NCBI GenBank assembly: GCA_020639115.1
Contig: JACKHG010000025.1
Span: 1 to 38,335 of the forward strand
Direction of reading: 5' to 3'
From: Phycisphaerales bacterium
GTDB lineage: Bacteria; Planctomycetota; Phycisphaerae; UBA1845
Length of the DNA: 38,335 nt
How positions within the stretch are numbered: position 1 is the first letter of the stretch; every line of letters starts with the position of its first letter. Made by a program: the position numbers and the translations under genes. Positions 1 through 7,974 of this stretch are shown here, in pieces. The notes under the pieces are model-generated. The model saw only the letters and a list, made by a program, of their open reading frames with translations. It was not told the origin of the DNA and ran no database searches.

Positions 1-180
1 GGCACGGCGATGCTCTCCGCGATTCCCATCGCGATCGATCCGATTTTCTCCGGGCTGGCATGGTCGCTGATCTTCGGACTGTTCGCGTCGACCGTGTTCA
101 CGCTCTTCGTGATCCCGATCGCCTACTGGCTGATCTACGCGCGCAAGGCGGACGCGGGCCGGACGCAACCGGAGGATTGA
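1..180 (+). CDS. RND-type efflux transporter, C-terminal end (partial)
   Basis: The window opens inside a reading frame that ends at a TGA at 178-180; 59 residues are visible. They form one strongly hydrophobic helix (LIFGLFASTVFTLFVIPIAY) followed by a short charged tail. This is the pattern of the last transmembrane helix of AcrB/MMPL-type RND transporters, where a G-L-x-x-S-T-x-x-T-L-x-x-x-P motif precedes the cytoplasmic end. RND pumps use the proton gradient to export small molecules from the inner membrane or periplasm. Substrate and subfamily cannot be read from this piece. The gene converges on the chemoreceptor gene with only about 10 bases between the stop codons. Confidence 0.7.
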   Translation, partial: GTAMLSAIPIAIDPIFSGLAWSLIFGLFASTVFTLFVIPIAYWLIYARKADAGRTQPED

Positions 181-190
181 ATCGCGGGGC

Positions 191-2059
191 CTACTGCGCG
201 CCCACGATACGCGTGAGATCCTGCACCAGGCTCTTGACCACTTGGGCCTGGGCGGCGAGTTGCTCCGACGCCGACGCCGATTCTTCCGCGCTCGCCGCGT
301 TCTGCTGCGTGACGCTGTCGAGGCTGCGCACCGCCTCGTTGATCTGCCCCACGCCACGCGACTGCTCCGCGCTGGAATTGGCGATGTTCCCGATGATCTT
401 GGTGATGCCGCCGACGTCGCCGATGATGCCCGCCAGGGCGGCTTCCACGGCACGCGTGACCTCCACCCCCTCTTTGGCTTTCCCCACCGAGTTCTCGATC
501 AGCCCCGCGCTCTGGCCCGCCGCCTCACCCGCCCGCTGCGCGAGCCGCCGGACCTCGTCCGCCACCACCGCGAAACCCTTGCCGTGCTCGCCCGCCCGCG
601 CCGCCTCCACCGCCGCATTCAGCGCCAGCAGGTTCGTCTGGAACGCGATCTCCTCGATCGCCTTGATGATGCTGCTGATCTGGCCGGATGAATCGTTGAT
701 CGCCTCCATCGCGACGCAAAGCTGCTTCACCGTCTGATCGCCCGCGCCCGCCGCCGCCTGCGCCTTCGTCGTCAGCTCGTTCGCCGAGCGGGCGTGATCC
801 GCGTTGCCCCGCGTCTGCGCCGCCAGTTCCTCCAGCGCCGCCGACGACTCCTCCAGTGCCGACGCCTGATCCGAAGCGCCATGGGCCAGTTGCTGGCTCG
901 CCTGCGAGACCTGCTCAGCCGCACAGTCCACCTGGTCGGCACCCTCGTCGAGCCCGCGCATGATCCGCAGGATCGGTCGCGTGATCGAACGCGCCACCAA
1001 CACACTGACCAGCGTGACACCCACCGCGGCGATGACCGCGATAATCCCGATCCAGCGCACCAGCGCTTGCGACGCCGCGGCGCCAGTCTGCTGCATCGTG
1101 TTCACGGCAGCCAGCGCTTCGTCCGCGTCCACCCGGCCGATCAGCGCCCAGGGCCGGCCGGCTGCGTCGATCCGCGCGTAGCTCGTGACCGCCGCCTTCC
1201 CGTCGCTGTCGGTGAAAATGCCCTGACCGGCTGCGTCCTTGCCCTTGAGCGCCGCGTCAATCGCCGCACCGGTGATCGGCGCGCCGATCGGTTGGATCTG
1301 CCCCTTGATGCTGTGCGGACTCCGCAGCGTGGCGCCGTTGGCGCCCGGGCCGACGAGAAACGTCGCTCCGGATTCACCCATGCCGGTGTGCTCGCTCATC
1401 ACCGCTGCGAGCTGGCTTCCATCCATCTGCAGGATGACCGTGCCGATCGCCGCGCCCTCGAAGCGGATCGGCGCACCGACGAACGCCCGCGGCTTGCCGT
1501 CAACCGGCGCGTAGGGCGAAAAGTCCTCGAATGTGACTTTCTCCATCGCGGAAGCGAAACAGCGGGCCAGTGGCGTATCTTGCAGGTCACCGTTGACGAC
1601 GTTCTTGTCGAGGTCCTTGCCGCCGTTGGCGCTGTAGAGCACCTGCCCGCTGTGCGCGATCAGGTAGAGATCGGAGTAGCCGTACGCTTCCTTGTACCGC
1701 GTCAGCCAGTCGCGGTGCCACTTCGCATCGGCGTCCGACACGGCACGGATGGCGGCGTGATCGCCGACGTCGTGGCACTCGACGCACCCGGCCATCATCC
1801 CATCCATGACGCTGCTGTTGCCCGCCAGCAGGTTCACGTTCTCGAGGCTGTCGTGGAACTGCCGTTCGATCTGCCGCTTCTTGATTTCCCGCACGGCGGC
1901 GAGCTGGTTATAGGCCTTCTGCTCCAGGTCCGCCGCCCCCCGGTCCTTGACCTGGGCGAGCCCGTGCCGCGCGGTGAAGTACCCGGCAGCCGCGATCGCC
2001 GCCAGGGGCAGCAGGCCGCAGAGCAGAAAGGCCACGATCAGCTTCTTGTTCAGCGTCAT
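191..2059 (-). CDS. Methyl-accepting chemotaxis protein with a CxxCH heme motif in its sensor domain
   Basis: 622 residues from the ATG at 2059. The open frame runs further upstream, but only this start puts the first membrane helix (about 7-27) at the N-terminus. Order: TM1; periplasmic double-Cache-like sensor (about 35-325); TM2 (about 335-355); HAMP; MCP signalling coiled coil. The receptor tip is textbook: IEEIAFQTNLLALNAAVEAA followed by the GKGFAVVADEVR stretch (about 468-504), where CheA and CheW bind. No CheR-tethering pentapeptide is visible at the end. The oddity is Cys92-Val-Glu-Cys95-His96 at the start of the sensor domain, a c-type heme attachment motif on the periplasmic side. 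The protein may therefore sense oxygen, NO, CO or redox state through covalent heme, as reported for DcrA of Desulfovibrio and some Geobacter chemoreceptors. No che genes lie in this window. The Shine-Dalgarno match is weak. Family certain; heme role inferred. Confidence 0.95.
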   Translation of the reverse strand: MTLNKKLIVAFLLCGLLPLAAIAAAGYFTARHGLAQVKDRGAADLEQKAYNQLAAVREIKKRQIERQFHDSLENVNLLAGNSSVMDGMMAGCVECHDVGDHAAIRAVSDADAKWHRDWLTRYKEAYGYSDLYLIAHSGQVLYSANGGKDLDKNVVNGDLQDTPLARCFASAMEKVTFEDFSPYAPVDGKPRAFVGAPIRFEGAAIGTVILQMDGSQLAAVMSEHTGMGESGATFLVGPGANGATLRSPHSIKGQIQPIGAPITGAAIDAALKGKDAAGQGIFTDSDGKAAVTSYARIDAAGRPWALIGRVDADEALAAVNTMQQTGAAASQALVRWIGIIAVIAAVGVTLVSVLVARSITRPILRIMRGLDEGADQVDCAAEQVSQASQQLAHGASDQASALEESSAALEELAAQTRGNADHARSANELTTKAQAAAGAGDQTVKQLCVAMEAINDSSGQISSIIKAIEEIAFQTNLLALNAAVEAARAGEHGKGFAVVADEVRRLAQRAGEAAGQSAGLIENSVGKAKEGVEVTRAVEAALAGIIGDVGGITKIIGNIANSSAEQSRGVGQINEAVRSLDSVTQQNAASAEESASASEQLAAQAQVVKSLVQDLTRIVGAQ

Positions 2060-2364
2060 GAGTGCTGGTTCCGCGGGCGGTTGGCCCGAATGCTGCGTTC
2101 TACCGTCGACTCGGTTCGGCGCAATGCCGCTACGGTCTTCGGTGGGGACGTGAGCTTGATCTCTACCGCGGGTGGAGCCCACCGCCCCCGGTATCAGCCC
2201 TTCGGCCCGCAGCCTTAGTTTCGGCCACGCCGCCGCAGACAATTAGCTCGCCGAGGCGGCCCCGGGGGGTAGGAAAAGTGCCTATGGCAGCGTACACATA
2301 GAATTGACAGCGGGGGTGATTGCCCCGTCGCGGCGACGCCGCGGGTCGGTTGAGGGAGCGCACC
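2060..2364. other. Intergenic region between chemoreceptor start and Pnkp relic
   Basis: About 305 bases without a convincing gene. It must hold the chemoreceptor promoter, but I see no clear -35/-10 pair. Two small inverted repeats lie at its right end: CGCGGCG-A-CGCCGCG (2329-2343) and GGGG-N6-CCCC (2313-2326). Both sit just 3' of the stop codon of the Pnkp relic on the minus strand and may be the remains of its terminator. Confidence 0.5.
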
Positions 2365-2640
2365 CTACAGCCGCGGATCCACCGGCTCGCTCTCCAGCGC
2401 CAGTACCCCGAACACGCACTCGTGCACCCGCCGCAACGGCTCCCGCCGCACGAACCGCTCCAACGCCTCGATGCCCAGCGCAAATTCGCGAAGTGCCAAT
2501 GAGCGTTTTCCAGCCAGACCGCGCTGCCGCAGCCGGTCAAGATGCTCCGCCGCCGTGTACTCCGGACCATAGATGATCCGCAGGTATTCTCGGCCCCGAC
2601 ATTTCACCGCGGGCTGGACCGCCCCGCGCTTCCCCTCGTG
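2365..2640 (-). pseudogene. Relic of polynucleotide kinase-phosphatase Pnkp (C-terminal end of the ligase-like domain)
   Basis: Read on the minus strand, about 92 codons ending at 2365 match the extreme C-terminus of bacterial Pnkp. They include GKRGAVQPAVKCRGREYLRI, then IYGPEY, a conserved helix (SLALREFALGIEALERFVRR) and the ending LESEPVDPRL. Bacterial Pnkp is an RNA-repair enzyme of about 850 residues with kinase, phosphatase and ligase-like adenylyltransferase domains that partners with Hen1. Only the part from nucleotidyltransferase motif V (the Lys of the KCRG segment) onward remains. An in-frame TGA lies about 10 codons upstream of the conserved start, and no kinase, phosphatase or Hen1 sequence is present up to the DUF1963 gene. 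A GTG at 2607 could start an 80-codon peptide, but it would lack every catalytic domain. This looks like the 3' end left after a deletion or rearrangement. Confidence 0.8.
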
Positions 2641-2762
2641 TCGAATGTGCGCCTGCTCGCGAGATCAAACTCTCACTCCTCGTGCAGGTCCCACCGACTG
2701 GCGTCGCATCCACAGTCGTGACTTTTTCACTCTTCCACGTTGTCACTTGTCACGCCCGCGAC

Positions 2763-3485
2763 TCAATAGCACTGCCACTCCAACGCCCATTGGTCTCGGT
2801 GTTGTCCTGTTCCCCGGCCGACGTAGCCGACGCCGGAGTCGCCCCACGCCCACCCATGGTCGTAATCCGAGTCAATCTGGAATACATACTCAGGATCGTG
2901 AGGATGTCGGTTCCCCGGTGCCCAGAAGATCTCGGACTGCACATTCGATGGCCACCCGCCCACCTTCGTCCCATCGCGGTTCTTGAAACCCAGGTCGTAG
3001 TACGCGTCGTTCAGGTCGGCGGGCAGTTCCGCCGGCACATCGTCGTGCGTCGGAAAATCCGCATCAACCAGACGCCATGCTCCCCGATAGGGGCGTAGGT
3101 TGCTGTCATGATCGGGCTCGGCAATCGCAACCAGGTCCTCGCCGCAGCGAAAGGCGCGCAGGTGCCAGCGCGGATCGTTGACCCCCGGAGCGTGGTAATA
3201 ATCAGCGCCCCACTCGTTGATTGACAAGCTCTTGCGATTCACAAACACCTGGATAACCGCCAGGTCTGCCAACACCGGCGGGACATGTGGCAGGTCACCA
3301 GTCACGATCTGCAGCAGTGGCCACATGGGGGCCCCATCGGCAATGGGCCATGCATCTCCCACTCGCGCGACGGTGACCCGACCAAACCACGAGCATGGGG
3401 ATTCCGCAGTCTCGTCAGACCCTGCACGCTCCAGAACGCATGCTCTTCGTGCCAGCCGATCTCTCCAGTAGTGCACGTCGCCCAT
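2763..3485 (-). CDS. DUF1963 (YwqG-like) family protein
   Basis: 240 residues from the ATG at 3485, preceded by a GAGG Shine-Dalgarno about 10 bases upstream. The protein matches the DUF1963 family throughout: a W-P-x-x-D-G-A-P-x-W-P-L-L-Q-I segment (about 46-60), central beta-strands, KVGGWPSNVQSEIFWAPG (about 177-194) and the C-terminal pattern EYVFQIDSD, WAWGDSGVGYVGRG, WALEWQCY. It appears cytoplasmic, with no signal peptide or membrane helix. The biochemical role of the family is unknown. It is downstream of the cupin gene on the same strand (66-base gap), so the two may be co-transcribed, and it precedes the Pnkp relic by about 120 bases. Confidence 0.85.
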   Translation of the reverse strand: MGDVHYWRDRLARRACVLERAGSDETAESPCSWFGRVTVARVGDAWPIADGAPMWPLLQIVTGDLPHVPPVLADLAVIQVFVNRKSLSINEWGADYYHAPGVNDPRWHLRAFRCGEDLVAIAEPDHDSNLRPYRGAWRLVDADFPTHDDVPAELPADLNDAYYDLGFKNRDGTKVGGWPSNVQSEIFWAPGNRHPHDPEYVFQIDSDYDHGWAWGDSGVGYVGRGTGQHRDQWALEWQCY

Positions 3486-3551
3486 GGTATTGCCTCAATG
3501 GAAAGTGCGCGCCGAACGCTTCGCGACCGGAGGCACAGCGGTTGTGCGGTC

Positions 3552-4022
3552 CTACCGCACCGGCAGAATCGTGATGCCGTGCCGTGGAGAAGCGGTGATG
3601 ATCCGCTCAATGTCCGCCGGCGTCGGCGGCGGGGGCAGTTGCTGCGGGTCCGCCCACGGCGTGCCGATCTCCGCGAAGAAGTGCTCGATGCCCGCCGGCG
3701 TGGCGAGAACCAGGAACCGCGCCGGAACCACGCCATCGTTGCGAAAGCGGTGGGGCACGCCGCGCGGTCCAATGCAGAATCCGCCGCGTCCGAGCACCTG
3801 ATCCCGCCCATCGACCGTGAGCGTCAGTTCCCCTTCGAGGACGAAGAACGCCTCCTCCTCGCGCGAATGCACGTGCGGCGGCGGTCCCGGATCGTGCGGG
3901 GGCACATACGCCTCGAGCAGCGTGTACGCGTTCGCCGTATCGGCGCCCGTCGCCAGAAAGGTGTAGCACCCGCCGGTGATGGCCAGCGTGCGCCGCTTCG
4001 CCGCGGGAATGGTCGCGTTCAT
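3552..4022 (-). CDS. Small cupin-domain protein
   Basis: 156 residues from the ATG at 4022. The frame is open further upstream but that part has no family character. It is a single conserved-barrel cupin. Motif 1 reads PPHVHSREEEAFFVLEGEL (about 58-76), supplying two His and a Glu as metal ligands. Motif 2 is the GPRGVPHRFRN stretch (about 99-109), with the third His. A proline-rich tail (LPPPPTPADIERI) follows, and this whole arrangement is common in standalone cupins annotated as quercetin-dioxygenase-like. The substrate is unknown; binding of a divalent metal is likely. It is cytoplasmic by sequence, divergent from the UbiB-like gene and upstream of the DUF1963 gene. Confidence 0.9.
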   Translation of the reverse strand: MNATIPAAKRRTLAITGGCYTFLATGADTANAYTLLEAYVPPHDPGPPPHVHSREEEAFFVLEGELTLTVDGRDQVLGRGGFCIGPRGVPHRFRNDGVVPARFLVLATPAGIEHFFAEIGTPWADPQQLPPPPTPADIERIITASPRHGITILPVR

Positions 4023-4142
4023 TGCTTGCACGGTTCGAACTCCACTCCGAGGCCGGCCAGTGCCCGGGCGCCGGCGAACGTACTGCCACAGCCCCTCCGG
4101 CAAACGGAACGGAAGTGTAGAGATCGCGCTGGCGATTGCAAT

Positions 4143-4170
4143 CACCGGGGCCTCGCCTGCGGCCCCGGTG
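4143..4170. repeat. Perfect 10-bp inverted repeat in a divergent promoter region
   Basis: CACCGGGGCC (4143-4152) and GGCCCCGGTG (4161-4170) are exact reverse complements around an 8-base loop. The site lies about 120 bases upstream of the cupin start and 145 bases upstream of the UbiB-like start, so it is not at the end of either gene. It could be an operator, a 5' leader hairpin or a REP-like element. No T-run follows on either strand. Confidence 0.5.
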
Positions 4171-4314
4171 CCGCCGATCTTAACTTCTCCTCATGGAGAT
4201 TTCAGAGTGTTGATAACGGCGGCTGGCATGATGGCGATATCGACGTCGTGCCGATGCCAGGCGCCGATGCCGGGATGGTCATCGGCACATCGGCAGCAAC
4301 CAGGAACGCCCAAC

Positions 4315-5967
4315 ATGAGTCTCGCCGTGCATGCCGAACACCTCCGCCGATATCGCGACATCGCCTGGCTGCTGTGGAAACACGGCGGCCGCGCCTACGT
4401 CTCCGCGTCCGGCCTGGACAAGAAAATCTCCGGGGATTTCAAGGAGGACGGCGAGCCGGAGTCCCTCGCCGCCGATCTCGAGTCCCTCGGCCCGACCTTC
4501 ATCAAGCTCGGGCAGATTCTCGCGAGTCGCGCCGACCTCCTGCCCCCCGCATACCTCGACGCCCTGAGCAAACTCCAGGACGACGTCGCCCCCGTCCCCT
4601 TCGAGGAAATCGAGCAGGTGCTCGTCGACGAACTCGACGCCCGCCCGTCGCGCATCTTCAGCGAAATCGACCCGACGCCGCTGGCGGCAGCCTCCCTCGC
4701 CCAGGTGCACATGGCCACCCTCCGCGACGGCCGCGACGTCGTGCTCAAGGTCCAGCGGCCCGGCATTCAGGAGGAAATCGACACCGATTTCAAGGCCTTC
4801 TCCGCCGTCGCCCAGCTCGGCGCCCACACCGACTGGGGCCGCAAGCATCACGTCGAGGACCTCGTCGCCGAATTCAAGGCGACCATCCGCAACGAACTCG
4901 ACTACCGCCTCGAGGCGGAAAACCTCCTCACCATCCGCGCCAACCTCGCCGAGTTCAAGCGGCTCTGCGTGCCCGAGCCGCACCTCGACTTCTCGAGCCG
5001 GCGCGTGCTGACGCTGGAGCGCGTCTCCGGCATCAGCATCAAGCACATCTCCCCGGTGGTGTTCACCGAGGTGAGCGGGATGGAACTCGCCGAGGAGTTC
5101 TTCGCCGCCTACCTCAAGCAGATTCTCGTCGATGGGTTTTTCCACGCCGACCCGCACCCCGGCAACGTGCTGCTCACCCACGACCACCGCCTCGGCCTCA
5201 TCGACCTCGGCCAGGTGGGGCGGCTCGACGAGGAAATGCGCCAGAACCTGCTGCACTTCCTCATCGCCGTCAGCGAGGGCCGCGGCCGCGAGGCCGGCGA
5301 CGTCGCCGTGCGCATCGGGCGCACCGAGCGGAATTTCGACCGGATCACCTTCTTCGAACGCGTCTCCGACCTCGTCTCGCGCAGCGAGAACCGCTCGGTG
5401 GGGCAGATCGAGGCCGGGCGCGTCGTCCTGGAAATCCAGCAGATCGCCAGCGACGCCGGCATGCGCCTGCCGCGCGTCACCACCCTGATCGGCAAGACGC
5501 TGCTCAACCTCGACTCCATCGGCCGGATCCTCGCGCCGGACTTCGACCCCAACGCCTCCATCCGCAAGCACACCGTCGAACTCGTCCGCCGGCGGATGTG
5601 GCAGCGGCTCTCCCCCGGCAACCTGCTCCAGTCGACGCTCGAGGCGACCGACGTCGCCGCCCAACTGCCCCGGCGGCTCAACGAACTGCTCACCCGCATG
5701 GGCCAGTCGGGCTTCCGTTTCGAGGTGGATGCCTTCGACGAGAAGACCTTCATCGACGGCTTTCAGAAGGTGGCCAACCGCATCACCTCGGGGCTGATCC
5801 TCGCGGCCCTGATCATCGGCGCGGCGCTGCTCATGCGCGTCGAGACCGAGTTCACCCTCTGGGGATATCCCGGTCTCGCCATCCTGCTCTTTCTCGGCGC
5901 GGCCTTCGGCGGCGTGTGGCTGCTGCTCAAGATCCTCACCGGCGACCGCGGATCCCGGAAACGCTGA
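4315..5967 (+). CDS. ABC1/UbiB family protein kinase-like membrane protein
   Basis: 550 residues from the ATG at 4315, with AGGAA about 9 bases upstream. UbiB/ADCK proteins are atypical kinases or ATPases needed for ubiquinone and other isoprenoid-lipid metabolism at the membrane. Family marks: the KxGQ motif (Lys64-Leu-Gly-Gln67 in TFIKLGQILASR), the A-rich loop AAASLAQVH (about 124-132), VVLKVQRPG with Lys145, the catalytic segment FHADPHPGN (276-284), and the metal-binding triad read as IDLGQVG (Asp297-Leu-Gly rather than the usual DFG). Two hydrophobic helices (about 500-540) anchor the C-terminus, as is usual. The protein is monocistronic here and converges with the hybrid kinase gene. 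Substitution of DFG by DLG is the only unusual core feature. The biological lipid target cannot be told from sequence. Confidence 0.93.
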   Translation: MSLAVHAEHLRRYRDIAWLLWKHGGRAYVSASGLDKKISGDFKEDGEPESLAADLESLGPTFIKLGQILASRADLLPPAYLDALSKLQDDVAPVPFEEIEQVLVDELDARPSRIFSEIDPTPLAAASLAQVHMATLRDGRDVVLKVQRPGIQEEIDTDFKAFSAVAQLGAHTDWGRKHHVEDLVAEFKATIRNELDYRLEAENLLTIRANLAEFKRLCVPEPHLDFSSRRVLTLERVSGISIKHISPVVFTEVSGMELAEEFFAAYLKQILVDGFFHADPHPGNVLLTHDHRLGLIDLGQVGRLDEEMRQNLLHFLIAVSEGRGREAGDVAVRIGRTERNFDRITFFERVSDLVSRSENRSVGQIEAGRVVLEIQQIASDAGMRLPRVTTLIGKTLLNLDSIGRILAPDFDPNASIRKHTVELVRRRMWQRLSPGNLLQSTLEATDVAAQLPRRLNELLTRMGQSGFRFEVDAFDEKTFIDGFQKVANRITSGLILAALIIGAALLMRVETEFTLWGYPGLAILLFLGAAFGGVWLLLKILTGDRGSRKR

Positions 5968-6003
5968 CCCGCACCGGTGCGCGGCGGTGTGTTTGCCCGG
6001 CGG

Positions 6004-7974
6004 TCACCGGGGGCGCTTCGTCAGCACCTCGTGCACCCGGTTGGCCAGCCCCGTCGGCGTGAACGGCTTCTGCATGAAGGCGGCCCGCTTCATGATCTGC
6101 GGATTCGCGATGATGTCGCTCGAATACCCCGAAAGCAGCAGCACGCTCAGCTCGGGACGCGCCTCGAGCAGCTTCTCCGCCACCTGCGGACCGCTCAGCC
6201 CGGGCATTACCGTGTCCGACACCAGGATATCGATCGCCCCCGGATCCTCTTCGAACCTCTTGATCGCCTCAGCCCCGCTGTCCGCCTCCACCACCTCGTA
6301 CCCGTGCGCGCGCAGCCCCGACGCCGCGATCGCCCGCACGGCTGCGTCATCCTCCACCAGCAGCACCACCGCGGAGGCCCGCTCCGTCGTGTCGCGCGCC
6401 TTCACCGGCTCCGACGCCGGTGCCTCGTAGGCGACGGCGGGCAAGTAGATCGTGAACGTCGTCCCGCGGCCCACCGCGCTCTCGGCGAGAATGTGCCCGC
6501 CCGACTGGTTGATGATGCCATAGACCGTCGCCAGGCCGAGGCCCGTCCCGCGCCCGACTCCCTTCGTCGTGAAGAACGGCTCGAAGACGCGGGCGAGCGT
6601 CTTCGCATCCATGCCCACGCCCGTGTCGCTGGCCTTCAGGACCACGTAGCGTCCGGGCTCCATCGCCAGGTCCCCACCATCAGACGGTGGCGCCAACTCC
6701 TCGACCGCCGTCGCGAAGCTCAGCGTGCCGCCCCCGGGCATCGCATCCCGCGCGTTGACCGCCAGGTTGATGATCACCTGCTCGAGCTGACCCGGATCGG
6801 CCCGCACCGCCGCCGGGCTCGGGTGCTTGCTCACCGCGATCCGCACGTGCTCGCCCAGCAACCGGCTGAGCAACTGCCCCGTGCTGTCCACCAGCGTGTT
6901 CAGATCGAGAACCTGCGGGTCGAGCCGCTGCCGGCGCCCGAAGGCCAGCAACTGCTTCGTCAGGTTCGCCGAGCGATCCGCCGCCTTGAGAATTTCCTGA
7001 ACGAGCTCGGCGTCCGCCGCACTCAACCCCCCGCGCTTGAGCAGGTGCTCGCCGCACCCGTGAATCACCGTCAGGAAGTTGTTGAAATCGTGGGCGACGC
7101 CGCCCGCCAGTTGGCCGATCGACTCGAGCTTCTGCGCCTCGCGGAGCTGCTCCTCCGTGCGCCGCAACGCCTCCTCCGCCTGACGCCGCTGGCGGATGTC
7201 GCGGAAGGCCACCACCGCCCCGGTTATTTCGCCCTTCTGGTTGCGGATCGGCGCCGCACTGTCGTCGATCAGCACCGCGTCGCCTTCACGCGGCAGGAGC
7301 AGCACGGGCGCGGAGAGTTGGCGGGCCTGACCACCACGCAGGGCCGCCGCGATCGGGCTCGGCAACTGGCTCTGGGTTTTTTCGTCGAGTAGCACCAGGA
7401 TCTCGTCAGCCGCGACGTCGCGCGCGTCGTCCGCGTCCCACGCGGTCAGCGCTTCCGCCACCGGGTTCAGATACGTCACCCGCCCGTCGCGATCCGTCGC
7501 CAGCACGCCGTCCCCGATGCTCGCCAGCGTCGTCGCGTAGCGCAACTCGCTCTCCCGCAGGCGACGCTCGAGCACATGCCGATGCATCGCCATCTCGATC
7601 GCCACCATCAGCTCGCGTTCGTGAAACGGCTTGAGGATGTAGCCGAACGGTGCAGCCCGCTTGGCCCGCTGCAGCGTCGCCTCGTCGGAATGCGCCGTGA
7701 GGAAGATGACCGGAACGTCGAGCTGCTCGCGGATGATCGCCTCAGCCGTCTCGATGCCGTCCATCGACCCCTTGAGACGGATGTCCATCAGCACCAGGTC
7801 GGGCTTGCACGCGATCACCGCGTCGATGGCCCGCGGACCCGTGTCCTCGATCCCCACGACCTGGAAATTGAGCCGCTTGAGCCGCTCGTGGATCTCCTCG
7901 GCAATCAGGCCCTCGTCCTCGACCACGAGGATCCGCGACACCTCGGTACGTTCGGCAACGTTGGCGACCATCAT
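6004..7974 (-). CDS. Hybrid sensor histidine kinase: receiver - PAS - HisKA/HATPase - receiver
   Basis: 656 residues. An N-terminal receiver (about 14-128) has phospho-acceptor Asp64 (VLMDIRLKG) and Lys115. A PAS domain (about 143-260) follows, then a dimerisation domain with His295 in GGVAHDFNNFLTVI. The ATP-binding domain has an N box (NLAVNARDAMPGGG), a G1 box (DTGVGM) and a G2 box (GRGTGLGLATVYG). A C-terminal receiver (about 535-652) has Asp587 (VSDTVMPGLSG) and Lys636. There is no membrane segment, so it is a cytosolic phosphorelay node. Its ATG at 7974 overlaps the TGA of the upstream kinase gene by 4 bases, so translation is coupled and the N-terminal receiver is the likely target of that kinase. 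No DNA-binding output domain is present; a separate response regulator must exist elsewhere or the second receiver is the end point. Confidence 0.95.
   Translation of the reverse strand: MMVANVAERTEVSRILVVEDEGLIAEEIHERLKRLNFQVVGIEDTGPRAIDAVIACKPDLVLMDIRLKGSMDGIETAEAIIREQLDVPVIFLTAHSDEATLQRAKRAAPFGYILKPFHERELMVAIEMAMHRHVLERRLRESELRYATTLASIGDGVLATDRDGRVTYLNPVAEALTAWDADDARDVAADEILVLLDEKTQSQLPSPIAAALRGGQARQLSAPVLLLPREGDAVLIDDSAAPIRNQKGEITGAVVAFRDIRQRRQAEEALRRTEEQLREAQKLESIGQLAGGVAHDFNNFLTVIHGCGEHLLKRGGLSAADAELVQEILKAADRSANLTKQLLAFGRRQRLDPQVLDLNTLVDSTGQLLSRLLGEHVRIAVSKHPSPAAVRADPGQLEQVIINLAVNARDAMPGGGTLSFATAVEELAPPSDGGDLAMEPGRYVVLKASDTGVGMDAKTLARVFEPFFTTKGVGRGTGLGLATVYGIINQSGGHILAESAVGRGTTFTIYLPAVAYEAPASEPVKARDTTERASAVVLLVEDDAAVRAIAASGLRAHGYEVVEADSGAEAIKRFEEDPGAIDILVSDTVMPGLSGPQVAEKLLEARPELSVLLLSGYSSDIIANPQIMKRAAFMQKPFTPTGLANRVHEVLTKRPR

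Noticed and set aside
794..2218. A 474-codon plus-strand frame opposite the chemoreceptor
   Set aside because: Antisense of a gene with complete MCP motifs; composition is that of a shadow.
2365..2607. A real 80-aa gene starting at GTG 2607
   Set aside because: The sequence is simply the end of Pnkp and continues in homology upstream of that GTG to about 2640, so it is a truncated relic rather than a new gene.
3285..6062. A 925-codon plus-strand frame across the cupin and UbiB-like genes
   Set aside because: Out-of-frame shadow with Arg/Pro-rich composition; both real genes in the region have intact family motifs.
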